Shown: piece after piece, positions 48,720 through 60,499 of the stretch
Layout of the letters: each line of letters starts with the position of its first letter
Position numbering within the stretch: the stretch's first letter is position 1
Assembly (NCBI GenBank): GCA_033085395.1
Contig: MU853202.1
Coordinates: 1 to 64,000, forward strand
DNA: 64,000 bases
Direction: 5' to 3'
Source: Xanthoparmelia taractica
Taxonomy: Eukaryota; Ascomycota; Lecanoromycetes; Lecanorales; Parmeliaceae
Position numbers and translations under genes: made by a program
The notes under the pieces: model-generated
Database searches by the model: none
What the model saw: only the letters and a program-made list of their open reading frames with translations
What the model was told of the DNA's origin: nothing

Positions 48720-49100
48720 CTATTAACTTAAATAAGAAATTACGATTATTAGATTAATTAGTTTCTTTAATTAATAGAATTATCTCGCTATGCGAAGACA
48801 CGAAAATAAATAATTTAATATAGACCTTTCTTCGAATAAACTCGTCTCGAGATCGAGTAATAATATTAACCGTAGTGCTATAGCTATTAATCCTTACTTT
48901 CTTATTAACTACATTAATAAAAATTTCTTCGAGCTTAATAATATTATTTTTAATAAGTATTTTAACACGTAAATTATTAATAATATATAATTTTCTACGA
49001 AGATATATAAGTACTTATCGACCTTAATTATTAATTTTTGAAAAATAGATATCTTACGTAATATACTTCGAAGTCTCGTGCTTAAAAGTATTGATTTCAC
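48720..49100 (-). pseudogene. Retropepsin-like region of Gypsy G5
   Basis: Minus-strand reading matching G2. The open piece 48909-49100 is the N-terminal part in a shifted frame, and the DNLRV...FIRRK...NDRNFLF part follows toward 48720. Confidence 0.6.
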
Positions 49101-49899
49101 GCACTCGTAAAGATATTGCTATCTTAAAGATAGCTATATTCGAATATTACTAAGAATATTATAATCTATCTATTAAACTTATATTATATTCGATATTAAT
49201 ATAAACTTTATTCTTTTAATTAATAGAATCGAGTTTAATCTTAATTATAGCGTAAGTTTAATTTTAAAAAATAAAATTATTTCTCAAATCTTAATTAGAA
49301 GCGATAAATTTAATAATTTTTAACTTATTAGCGAAAGTCTTTACAAGTTACTTATTATCGGAGTTAGAAGACTTTATAAGCTATTCCTTAGCGAAGTTAA
49401 AAGGCCTTATAAACACTATTTCGTTAATATAGACGTGCTTTCCCGAATAGTTAATACGTAAATATTTATACGATTTAATCTTAAATAAGAAGGATTCCTA
49501 ATAGTTTCGGCAATAGATTTGGATTTTCATAAAGTTAGTAAACTAATTATCATTTAACTTTGTAGAAAGCTTAGGATTATACTTAGAATTAGCATAATAT
49601 ATCTTATTCTTATGCTAATCTTCGCCTATAAAGTAAGAGTATTTAATATTAATATTTTCTTTCTAATAATCCGAACTTTAAGCTTATTCGTTATATTTAG
49701 TATTTTTATTAATAGTAGAGACCTAATAAGTAGCTACTTTTGAACGATTTGTAGCATTAAATCAAGGCCTTTGATTGCTTTATTAAAAATCTTAATTTTA
49801 CTAAAAATCTTAGATTAATCTTAAAGAAATTTTTTATTGAAAATCTTAAGTTAATCTTAAAGAAAACTACTATTACTAACTATTAAATAAAGATTAATT

Positions 49900-51500
49900 C
49901 GAGATCAAATTTGATACGTTTAGAGCGGCGATTTATAGAGACTAACGAGGTATTTACTGAGCGTTTTGCTGCGGGTTTAAATAAGTATTTTAATTATTAT
50001 ACTAACGAGGAAATAACTAAGTTAATTAAGCGTTTTAACTCTTATATTACTAAAGATAAGGTCGCTAATATTAATTATTAGGATCTATATTTTGTTAAGA
50101 TCGAAATAAAAATTGCTAAGAGAATTGTTATTATGTACGAGATTGATACTAATTAGAAATATCTTTATTATTATCACTCTAATTTTAATAACGATTCTAA
50201 GAAAACCCCATAGAAAACCTCTATATTCTCGAATCATATTTATTTACATAGATTTATTAATTATATTTGAGATTATTTATCTTCTTAAGAAAATTATGCA
50301 AGATAATTCGATCTTTTAATCTTCTTAGATCACGTCTTAGCTTAATATTTAAGTTATTATAAATTATATCAAGCTAATTTTTAACGCTAATTAAATCGAT
50401 ATTCTTCGAAGCACGTAAGATCTTTTATACGTACTCTCGAGACTCTCTTCTACTAATAGTATCTCTTAATATATATCTCTTCTTTAATAACGAATTAATC
50501 GCTATATTAATAAATACTTTAAATCGTTTAATTAGTATACTTTTTCACTTATTTAGTTTATTCTCGAGCTTTATAAGACGCTAATCATTATTAGAAGGCT
50601 CGCTTAATTACTATTTTAAAGTAGATTCTTTAAAATAGATCTAAAGATTTATACGAATAAGCTTATTATCTTTAATGCTAGCTACGTTATAAGTATATTT
50701 CAGAAACAAATGTATATCTCGAAAGTAGATTTTCTTTAATGTATACTTCATTAAAGAAGTATCGAAAGTCATCGACTTATCTTTATATATCGAATTGAAA
50801 AATCTTATATTATTAGCATTTTATCTACTAACTAATATAGTTTCTCCTATAGCATTAATATTATTCTATTCTAACGGTTCTCGCTTATTAGACGATCTAG
50901 ATATATTACATAGAAGGCCTTATAGAGTAATTTATTGTTACTATAAAAAGCTAGTATTCTATTAGTTAATCTTATTATTTTTAGTTATATTAAAATTATT
51001 TAAAGTATCTTTAGAAGTAAGATTTATACTTGAATTTAAATTAGAGTTAACGAAGTTCGTAATAATTAAATTATTAGAATTAGAGTTAATAACGAGAGAA
51101 TTCCTAGTAGAAGAATTATTAATAATAGAAGAATTTCTAATAGAACTTCTTAAAGGCGAAGAACGAGATATATCGTTAATAGAAGAAGATTCTCTTAGTC
51201 TTCTTAATAACTAAATATTAGTCTTAAATCTAGTTAAAATAGTCTTAAAAATCGATCAATTAAGTACTTAGCTAGTTAATTAGTTTAATAAAGCCTTAAT
51301 AAATATAGAACGAGTTCTTATATATGCGTTACGAGCTAATATAATTATCTCTTTTGCGATCTCTAAATATCTAAAATTAATCTTAACGATATCGATAATA
51401 AATTACTTAATATCGTCGAAGATAAGACTAATAAAGGGGTGCTCGAAGTGAAAAAATTCGTCTATTTAAAAGATTAAAATAATAATATCTTAAGAGATAG
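49900..51500 (-). pseudogene. Gag region of Gypsy G5 / G3
   Basis: Collinear with G2 gag. The helical core is at about 50440-50620. The portion right of about 51376 may derive from G3 instead of G5. Plus-strand open stretch 50113-50319 is antisense. Confidence 0.5.
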
Positions 51501-51932
51501 AATTTAAAGCTAACGAAATTAGAATAATAGTAATCTTCTTAATAACGGAGAGAGATAGAATTTAGAGCTAACAGAGTTAAGATAATAGTAATCTTCTTAA
51601 TAACGAAAATAGAATAATAGTAGTCTTCTTAATAATAGAGAGATAGTATTATATTAATAAGAAAGATGTGTCATTAATATAAATATATATGCAATTAAAT
51701 AGTGTAGTATTTTCTTTCTTTTATAGTAGTAAGAATAGTAAGATAAATAGCCCAAAGGGGCGGTAACGTGCTTGAAACGATAGTGATATTATCTATAATA
51801 GTAATAATATAGTAATGATAGTAAGTGTGAGGGAGATAAGTTTGATGAGTTTTAACGAACTTAGTGAGATTCCGATCGTTCGGGTAAGAATCCCGATAAT
51901 TTTATATGCGAATCTTATTAAATAGAATATAG

Positions 51933-51946
51933 TTCTCCGCGGAGAA
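51933..51946. other. 14-bp perfect palindrome in the Gypsy 5' leader
   Basis: TTCTCCGCGGAGAA, about 110 bp inside the 5' LTR boundary in element orientation. It is present as near-matches in G1 (TCTCCGCAGAGAA) and G4 (TTCTCCGGGGAAAA), and interrupted in G2. Confidence 0.6.
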
Positions 51947-52052
51947 GAGTTATTTTAATAAATATAACAAGTATTAATTAAATAATAATGAAGCAATAAT
52001 GGAGGAACTCTTGGAATAGTCAATAATAGCTATTTGAGCGTTGCTATTATAC

Positions 52053-52207
52053 TATAATAGCAAAGAGAAGTATTCAGTTAGTGTGGTGTGTAAGTCTTGA
52101 TTATTCTCTGTTGGAAAAATCTATCTAAGTCGGCCAGCCAAGCCAGCCAGCCAAGCACTTGCCTTAGCCGATTTCTTGATTGGCTTGGCAAGTGCGTTTT
52201 CGTGACA
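52053..52207 (-). repeat. 5' LTR paired with 25080-25234 (outer Gypsy G3)
   Basis: 155 bp, TATAATAGCAAAGAG to TTTTCGTGACA. It shares diagnostic bases with the LTR at 25080 and the same length. It is entered from the right by element U: the minus-strand open stretch 52078-52284 starts in U and runs into the LTR. Confidence 0.85.
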
Positions 52208-53836
52208 AATATATTCTTATCTTGTCTTGTCAATTCTAATTCTTTATGGTTAACGAGAATTATTCTAAATTCTATATTTCGCATTAATTAGATTATATCG
52301 AAATTATTTAAATATAGAACTAATCGATTAATAATTAATATTATTAATCTTCGTCTTAGGTTTTATAATCTCTATAATTAATTAAGATTCGAATAAAAGC
52401 TTTTTAGTTCTATTCTATTAAGGTATCAATTAAATAAAATATATAAATAAGATAAGAATATATAAAGCTTATAAATCTTATCTTCGTCTTGAAAAGAGAA
52501 ATCTTTTCTAATTTTTATAATAATATATTAATTTAAGAGATTATTATCGAGATTAAGAGAAGCTTCGTCGCGTATAGTAATTATAATTATTAACGATTTC
52601 TTCGTCTTCTGTGAATTAATAAAATTATATAAGAATTCTTTATCTACGTAATTATATATTATATTTATATTCTTCTCGAACTCGTATATCTTATAACGTT
52701 TAAGGAAGCTAAGATCTCTCTACTATTTATATTCTTCGACGCGTCTTTTTCTCTATTTTATTTTATTTATTCTATCTTATTCGCCTTATAATAATATATA
52801 ATTAATAACGTCTTCGCGAATTAATAAATTATAATTTATCTTTTTTATCTATTTAACTTCTTTTTTCTTTCTAATCTTTTTAATTCTTCTTATTATTATT
52901 CTCTTTCTCGTATTATACGTTAACATTTCTATAATCTCTATAATTTCGACGTAGCTAGCTTATTAAGTAGAATACGAAGTATTAATAATTTTTTATCGTT
53001 ACTAGAAATTAGAATAGAATCGATATTTAAAGTTAAAGACGATAATAAGTAAAAAGATAAAAATAAATATAAGTGAATAGATAAAAGAATAAAAGAAAAT
53101 TATTAACTTAAAAAAAGACGCTATTAATTAACGCGTTTTTAATTTATTAAGATTAAGTTACGTTTAATCTCTATTTAAATTAGACTCTCTATTTAACTTA
53201 ATCTCTTTATTTAAATTAAATTAATTCTCGATTAATATATAACGTCGAGTTAATTATTATCTCTTACTAAATCTCGCTCTTATTATACTTTTCTTATTTT
53301 TAAATAGATTTTATAAGTAATATATCTTTTAATATAAATAGCTATAGACTTTTTAATATAAGTATTTATTGATAATAATTACTTTATTACGTTAATAATA
53401 TCTTTCGGTTTTTAAATAGCGATATCTAAAAAGCTACGATTTATATAATTATTAAAGAAGATATTATCGTAAATTTTATTAGTATTAGAGATAACGTGTA
53501 ATTCTTTTTAATAACTCGATACTATTTTATATATAATAATATATTTCCATTATAATTAATATCGTCTTTTTATAATCTCTATCGATAAAATATAAAAATT
53601 AAATATTAGCTTTAGCGCTTCTCTTATTATCTCTCTCTATTTAATATTAATCGCGTATTTTTTTAATCGAGTTCTATTAAGATATATTCTACGAAGTAAA
53701 TATATATTAACGTATTTTTTATAAGTTATTAAAGCTTAATGCTATTAAACGGCGTAAGGCGTTAAATAGTTTAAAGTCGAAAGTTTTATATTATTAAAAG
53801 CGTAGCGAGATACTTAGAGAATATAAAGATTATAGA
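52208..53836 (-). other. Unidentified degraded element U, upstream part
   Basis: The minus-strand reading shows protein-like segments: a highly charged 'RERE...ELKRLERKKK' stretch (about 52850-52920), 'LFAKTLLIIYYYKANK' (about 52780-52830), 'FIRILINYRDYKT' (about 52350-52410) and 'RNIEFRIILVNHKELELTRQD' like text (about 52215-52284). The last segment is interrupted by the Gypsy LTR and seems to continue at 25079. No catalytic motif recognised. A transposase or another large TE protein is possible, but I cannot name it. Confidence 0.4.
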
Positions 53837-54443
53837 CATCTGCAAATCTAAAAAGTTTCTACTGAATTTAAAATTGCTAATCGCGCGGCTAGGGCTAAAA
53901 TCAAGAATTTCGTCGAATTCATAACTTTATTAAATATTCGCTCGAATTTCGCTTAGTTAGCAACTTTATTTAATATTCGCGCGAATTCCGCTTAGTTAGC
54001 AAATATTACTTGCTATACTTATTATTAGCATTAGTCACGTAACTTAGTTCTATATTTAGCTCTATAAGTTTTTTTTATTAATAGACAACGAGATTTAATA
54101 GCGATATGTAGCGATAATTCTCAACGCTATTTCGAAATAAATCTCGGGATTATAAGTTTTAGATTAAATTCTCGCGGAGATAATACCCGAAGTAATAATA
54201 ATGCGTAATATATATTATTAAGTATCTTACTTGCTACGAGGACTTTGGGTATAAAATTTAAAATTATTTTACTAAATCGTGCTAATTATACTAATAGTAA
54301 CTCTATTTGCTAAATTTTTAGATAGTTATTGACTCGACTGGATTTTATCGATATGGGCGAATAAGGCTAAATGTGCTGAATCGTGCTAATCGTGCGGACC
54401 CGGCGGAATTCGTGCGGAAATGAACTTATTAGATTTGCAGATG
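53837..54443. mobile_element. 607-bp TIR element (MITE-like), RIP-spared
   Basis: Terminal inverted repeats of 21 bp with one mismatch (53837-53857 and 54423-54443, CATCTGCAAATCTAA...). There is no open reading of note, so it is non-autonomous. It retains GC-rich motifs (GCGCGGCTAGGG, CGGACCCGGCGG) and CA/TG, unlike its flanks. Flanks GATTATAGA and GATTATTTT share their first six bases, so a longer, degraded target duplication (Mutator-like length) is possible but not shown. A truncated relative lies at 22593-22672. Confidence 0.82.
53924..54001. repeat. 39-bp tandem duplication inside the MITE
   Basis: Two units, 53924-53962 and 53963-54001, of the form ACTTTATTxAATATTCGCxCGAATTxCGCTTAGTTAGCA, differing at three positions. 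Confidence 0.9.
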
Positions 54444-56228
54444 GATTATTTTAATAAGATAAGTCTTTTTATATCGTAGAATTTTTCGAAACTAACTAAG
54501 TTAAAGAGAAAAAAATAATTATAATATAAACTTTTAATCGTTTTCTATATATAAGTATATTATTATTTTATATTCTTTCGCTATTAGCGAGAATAATCGA
54601 TTCGAATAATTATATCGCTCTATTTATTCTTCTTATCTTCGTTACTCTTTTATTTACTTAAGATAATCGATCTCTAATTAATTAATCTCTCGACGTATAA
54701 ATAATAATAAATATTAAAAAAATTATATATTTACTCGTCTAATATTCTTTAATTATAAAGAATATAGAATTCTAATCTCGCTTATATATTAATAACGTGA
54801 TTATCTTAAACTTTCGAGAATAATTAATCTTAATATCTTTATTATCGATACGATATATTATTCGATTTATTATAACGTTATATACTTTATCTTCTTTTAA
54901 TATACTCTTAAATATACTAAAATTAATATTATTTATTACGATACGAAGTAAGCCTTGAATTTTAATAATATTAAGATAGAATATTAGCGTATTAATTATA
55001 GTTCTCTTTAATTATATATAGAGACTTACTCGATCGAAGATATATAATTATATTACGAGATCGATGTTCTTAATAGAGATAAGTTATTCGTTTAGTCGTC
55101 TGCGTTTATAAGCCTATATATATATATATTTAATCTTTATAATTATACTCTATTCGTAATTATTTGATTATTTTCTTAAAATATTAAATATAAAGACTCT
55201 TAAGAAGATATTCTTTAATAATTTTAAGATCTCGACGAACTTCGTTTAATTATAGAATACGTTAAGCACGCTACTTATTAAATATCTTTTTTTTATCTCT
55301 TACTTTAGAAAAAAACGAATCTCTTTATAGCTAGATTTTTCTATTATTAAATTACGCGAAATAATTAATATTATTTAAATTCTAGATTTAACGTTAACGT
55401 GTAACGTTTTAAATAAAATATATAAAAATAACGCGACGCTAACTTATAAAAATACGCGTTTTATTATTAAGATTTATTATAATAAAAGATTTAAAAAAAA
55501 GATAGAGTAATTATAGAGAACAATACGTTATAAGAAATAACTTATAAAAAATAGACTTTAAATAGTATAATATAAAGTATTCTATTTTAGAGTTAGATAT
55601 CGCGAGTCGATTTATAGATAAGCGAGTCGAATAATTGAGAATTTATTTAGAATTCTAATTTGAATATGTGAGTTAAATAGACGAAGTTAAATAGTTAAAT
55701 ATAAAATCGAATTATATTATTTATTTTGATAATTTAAAAATTTAAATTATTTATTTAATATTAATCTATTTTCTTTTTTCTCTTCTCTTAACTTTCCTAT
55801 TTGTCACATATCTAAGCTATCTTATCTTCTATCTCTTTATTCGTATTATTATTTTTATTCTTCTTATAATTATAAATTTACGAGCGAGATATATCTCTTT
55901 AAATCTTTCTATTTAAAATCTTTTTATTAAGACTTTACGAGTTATTTAATATTAAATAATAATTATATTTCTTTTTATTCTTCTAAAACGAATATACGAC
56001 TTTTCTCTTAACTTAAATATCTTATTATTTTTTAAATTAATATTTAGATTTATAGAGCGAAAGATATAAGTTAGCGTAATATCGATACTTAAAAAACGCT
56101 TAATAAATATAAGTAATTATAACTTATTATTATTTTTAAATATTTATATTATAACGCTATTAACAGTCTTAAATAGAATCTTTAAAGAATTTTAAAGAAT
56201 TTTAAAGAATTTTATTAGAATATTCTAT
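54444..56228. other. Unidentified AT-rich, RIP-like region
   Basis: No family recognised on either strand. It may be the upstream part of element U, separated from 53836 by the MITE, because base composition and RIP character match. Nothing certain is seen apart from the short tandem repeat at its right end. Confidence 0.3.
56181..56210. repeat. 10-bp tandem repeat, three units
   Basis: TTTAAAGAAT three times without mismatch, plus a partial unit, just before Copia B. Confidence 0.9.
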
Positions 56229-56385
56229 TGAAAGTTGAGTCGCGTGCTTACGTGATATGCCAAGGCCTGGCAGACGCCAAGTCACGTGACCTCATTTAGA
56301 TAGATCGCACTTGCCTTTATAGCACACTTAGAATAATATAACTAAGCGTTCTATCTTATATTTTAATAGATTATAAGCTTAGACT
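56229..56385 (+). repeat. 5' LTR of Copia B (outer part)
   Basis: Matches 62722-62864 over its first ~143 bp. Contains GTCACGTGAC, a GGCCTGGCAGACGCC inverted motif and a TATTTTAATAGATTATAAGC block shared with Copia A LTRs. The inner end of the LTR is not determined because the 3' LTR is truncated. Confidence 0.82.
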
Positions 56386-56899
56386 TATTCGACGCTATTT
56401 AAGTATAATTTACGTTTATTTATTAAACTAATTATAATTATTTCTAGATATTAAATATTTATCGTAATAGAGATATTTATTATATAATTATTATAATATA
56501 TTATCTACGTAAATATCTTAATCTCCTTAATTTAAGAAATTCTTATTCTAAGATAATTATATTAAGATTTATTTATTAAAAATAAAGAAATTAAAATTAC
56601 TTAAGCGCTCTCGCTTTTAATAAATAAGCGAGTTAAAATATCTCGTTTTAAATAACGAATATCGAAGCGAGTATACGATCGTTTAATTAGATAATTCTTA
56701 GAACTTTAAAATATTATTAGTTTCTCTACGTGAAACACTAGCAAAAGACGAATTATCGTCTTTTTATTTATTATTATATTAAAAAATTAAATAATAATAA
56801 TTACTTTAATATTTAATTACGAAATATTCGTAATAAAGACTAAAAATTAATTATCTTAGTTATCGCTAATAAAATAAAATATTATTTTAAAAAAAAAAA

Positions 56900-58520
56900 T
56901 CTTGGCCTCGTTATCGTAAGAGAAAATACGTTTTTATAATTATTAATAAATATTATTCTCGCGAGTTTAAGAGATAAAAAAACCTTTATCGACGTAAAAA
57001 AGCGCTTAGGCGAAGAAGTTTAGATTAAAATTAATAAATATAAATAAGAGAGATAAGAAAATTCGATTATTATTTTAATAGAGTCTTTTAGCGATAATTT
57101 AAAGAATAAAATAAATATATTTATAAAATTAGAACATATCTTAAAAAAGAAACCTTAATCGTATATATCTTTCTTTTTAAAAATAAATCCTTCGAAATAA
57201 TTAAGTTATTATTGATTAAATACTTAATAAATATTAAATTTCTCTTCCTAAGTAAAGATCTATTTTTTATTATTATAATCTTAAAGCTGGAAGAGACTTT
57301 TCTTATATTCTTAAAATATTTTAACTCTTCGTAATAATCTTAGAAGATAATAGTAATAGTAATTATATTCTAAATAATCGAGTTAATACTATTTTTATAT
57401 TAAAGCGCTCTATCTTTAAATCTTTATTAAAGTCTATCTTAAATAAAGAGCTCTTTAATTTTCGAGTCCGCTTAATTTTATTAATATTATTAATTACTTT
57501 TATATCTCGAAGTTCTATAATTTAAATTAATTTCTTTTAAATAATATAATTAAAGAATCTATTATTAAGCTCTTAATCTCTTTAAGTTAAATTAATAAAT
57601 TTAATAAATTTAAAAGCATCTTTAATTGTTTAATATAAAAATAAGAATTTAAGAATCTACTTAAAATACTTAATATATAATATTATATTATAATCGATAA
57701 CGTTATATTAATTATTACTAAGAACGTTATCCAAGACTATTACTTTATATAAATTCGCGTTTATAATAAAATCTATATTATACTTAAATCTCGCTATAAG
57801 AAGAATTTACGGGTTAAAATTAAGAATAAAATTAACGCTTACGATATCTAAATTATATTAAAATAATATAAATCTAAAGAATTCAATATATTTAATTTTA
57901 TCTTTATAATATTAAAAATTCTTATTTTTATAATCTATAAGAATAAATTTTAAATCTATATTAATAAGTTTTAAGAATTTATTAAAAGAATCTCAATTTA
58001 ATAAGAATTAAAAGATCTATCGCTTTTATACGAGCTTAGATTTTTAATATAACGCGTATTTCACATATTATAATTAAAATTATAACGTCTTTAATAATAA
58101 CGACTCGATTAAGTTTATTTTAAATTATATTATTACACGTTTTATTAATGTTAATAATATCGAAGCTCGTGCGTTAATTACTTTAATTAATAAGATCTTT
58201 ACTTATAACTTTAAAAGCGTTATTACGCTTATAATAATCGAGAATATCTATAAATATAAGATTTAAGAGAGCGCTTATATCGATAATTCTTATATTTATA
58301 TCTAGATCTATAAATATTATAATTATTATAATAAAAACTAATATTTAGACTTTAAATATTAATAACTTTATCCCGAATTTAAGATTAAGAATAATAGCGA
58401 TTATAAAGATTATAATAATCGCGGAAATTGCGATAAAGATCGCGATAATCGAGGAGATAAAGACGATAAAGAAAGTAAAGACTTCAAGAATTTCGATAAT
58501 AAGAATATTAATGATCGTTA
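56900..58520 (+). pseudogene. Gag of Copia B
   Basis: Plus-strand reading, collinear with family A. A degenerate zinc-knuckle-like segment is at about 58285-58350 (YIYI-x-IYKYYNYYNKN form). The following tail 'NNRGNCDKDRDNRGDKDDKE' (about 58410-58475) is rich in Arg, Asp and Lys and is little mutated because it has few CpA sites. Confidence 0.6.
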
Positions 58521-59149
58521 ATTAAAAAGCGCTAAGATCGCCGTAACTTATATTTAATCGTTTATAATATATAGCTTTATAATAGTAATTAATTCTAAAT
58601 AAATAATATATCTTATTATTAATTCTTAATTTTTATAGAATCGAGTCTATTAATTCTCTATTAAAATAATTAAAATAATTATAATTAATATTACTTAGAT
58701 ATTAATTGCGATTACTCTTTCGTATCTATAATTCCTAGACTTTATTTATATATAATATCTTACGCGAAATTAATCGATATTTAAAATTTTTACTTCTTTT
58801 AATTTCTCTCGCTTAATTAATAAAATTAATAAAATTATTATAAGTATAGACTTCAAGCGTATTAAGCTCGAAGTTAAAGAATCTAATAATAATAGAATCT
58901 TAATTATTAAAAACGTTTAATATATATTTAATAGCGATTTTAATTTAAATTTTTAAAGATAATTTAAAGATTAAAATTATATTTTTTATTTTATATTAAA
59001 AGATATTAAAGTTAAAAAATATAATACTATTTTTAGACGTTAACGTAATAGACTTTATATCTTAAATATATAAGTAAAATTCTCTATTTATTTAATAGTT
59101 ATTAATAAAGATATTCTCGCTTAAAATAAATCTTATACGTTTACGCTAA

Positions 59150-59950
59150 TAATTAAAACTCTATTTTTTATAATTAAAGAACTCTCGAAATCTTATATAG
59201 ATAAAGAAATACTACGTATATAATATATTTATTATAATTACTTAAGCTATTAAAACCTTAAGAAGCTAATTAACATATATATCGAAATAAATCTTTTTAC
59301 TTCTTTTATGAAGAAGATTTATAAATTTTATAACGTTATTAATATAAAAGTTAAATAATATAATATATATAGCTAAGACGCTAAGAGAATAATTTTATTT
59401 ATTAAAATCTTTAGAGATTATTTAATACTTCTTACAATAAATTTAAAATATTATATATCTTCTTAAATAATAAGACTTTATACTTAATTATCTATTTATT
59501 ATTTAAGAAAAAAGATTTAATAATATTTATTATCTTTAAATTATTTCTAAATAAGATTAAATATAGTAATTATAAATATACTCGATTTTATAATAATTAC
59601 GATTAAGAATTTAATAATTATAATATATATATTTTTTAACTTATTAAAGAAATTATTTAAAAAGATATCGTATCAAAGAATTCTTAAATAAATAATAAAT
59701 CTAAATAACTTAATTAAATATTATAATATAAGATTAATACTATATTAAAAGAGAGCGATCTATTAACAAAGTAGTAAATAAGGTTTATACGTGCGATTAA
59801 TTATCTTCATAATTATTACCCTATAATTAAATATAATATAATTTTCTTTAAAGTCTATATAGAATATTTCTCTAATATATCTTACTTACGAATTATCGAA
59901 TAAATAGATTTCTATTAAATTTATTTCAGTAATTAAGATAAAATTAAATA
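59150..59950 (+). pseudogene. Integrase of Copia B
   Basis: Reading 'LNNKTLYLIIYLLFKKK' (about 59463-59515) corresponds to the D1 block, with Asp-to-Asn change. 'FKLFLNKIKYSNYKYTRF' precedes a D2-like block at about 59583-59625. Alignment is by analogy with A2. Inactive. Confidence 0.68.
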
Positions 59951-60499
59951 CGAGAATTCAGTCTATAAAGATCGACTTCTTAAATATAAAGAGAATTACT
60001 TCTATCGAATATTAATATTAAATATTATTTAAATTAATAATATCTTTCTTAAACTTAATCTTATAAAGCTTATTCTCGAAGAATTTAAAGCGATTAATAA
60101 TATTACTTCGCTAGAAAAAAACGAGTATTATATTAATAAGCATTATATCGACGGCTTAGATTAAATTATTAATAAATTTATTAATATCTTAATATTAATT
60201 ATAGAAAAGAGAGTTAAAAGAAAACGTAAAGCTTCTATTAAAGCGATAATTAATTTTCTTAATTATATGCGAGTATTAGCGTCTAATCCGAGCCCTATAT
60301 TAATTATAGAAAGATAGTCGAAATTACTCGATATTCTAAGCGATAACACTCTTATTATAACGATATTATCTCTCTCGCTAACGTTAATACTAATATTTAC
60401 ATTAGCGTTACGATTAATAATAAGGTTTATAATAGTAAAATCGAAGTCTTAAGAATTATATTCGAAGTAATTAAGACGATACGAAGTTCTTAAAGCTTA

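Larger units (their letters stand above)
44606..52052 (-). mobile_element. Gypsy G5, left LTR and body (possibly hybrid with G3)
   Basis: Minus-strand Gypsy with its 3' LTR at 44606-44785 (180 bp, with a local duplication of the AGCCAAGCACTTGCCTTA motif). The body has chromodomain (45225-45383), RT (YINN at 47827-47838), retropepsin-like region (48720-49100) and gag. The LTR at its right end (52053-52207) does not match its own but matches the G3 LTR at 25080. No TSD joins 44606 and 52207. I infer that the right part, perhaps from about 51376, belongs to G3 and that G5 lost its 5' end by deletion or recombination. Confidence 0.75.
25080..52207 (-). mobile_element. Composite outer Gypsy element G3 with three nested insertions
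   Basis: The LTRs at 25080-25234 and 52053-52207 are both 155 bp and share a sub-family sequence (…TTAGTGTGGTGTGTAAGTC…CTGTTGGAAAAATC…) not seen in the other Gypsy LTRs. They differ by roughly nine transitions by eye, so I pair them as the two ends of one element. Its internal region is 25235-26022 and 33437-38847, and probably the last part before 52053. It is interrupted by G4 (26023-33436), Copia A2 (from 38848) and G5 (from 44606). The flanking 5-mers ATTAT and AATAT match imperfectly. Element U reads on both sides. Confidence 0.7.
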
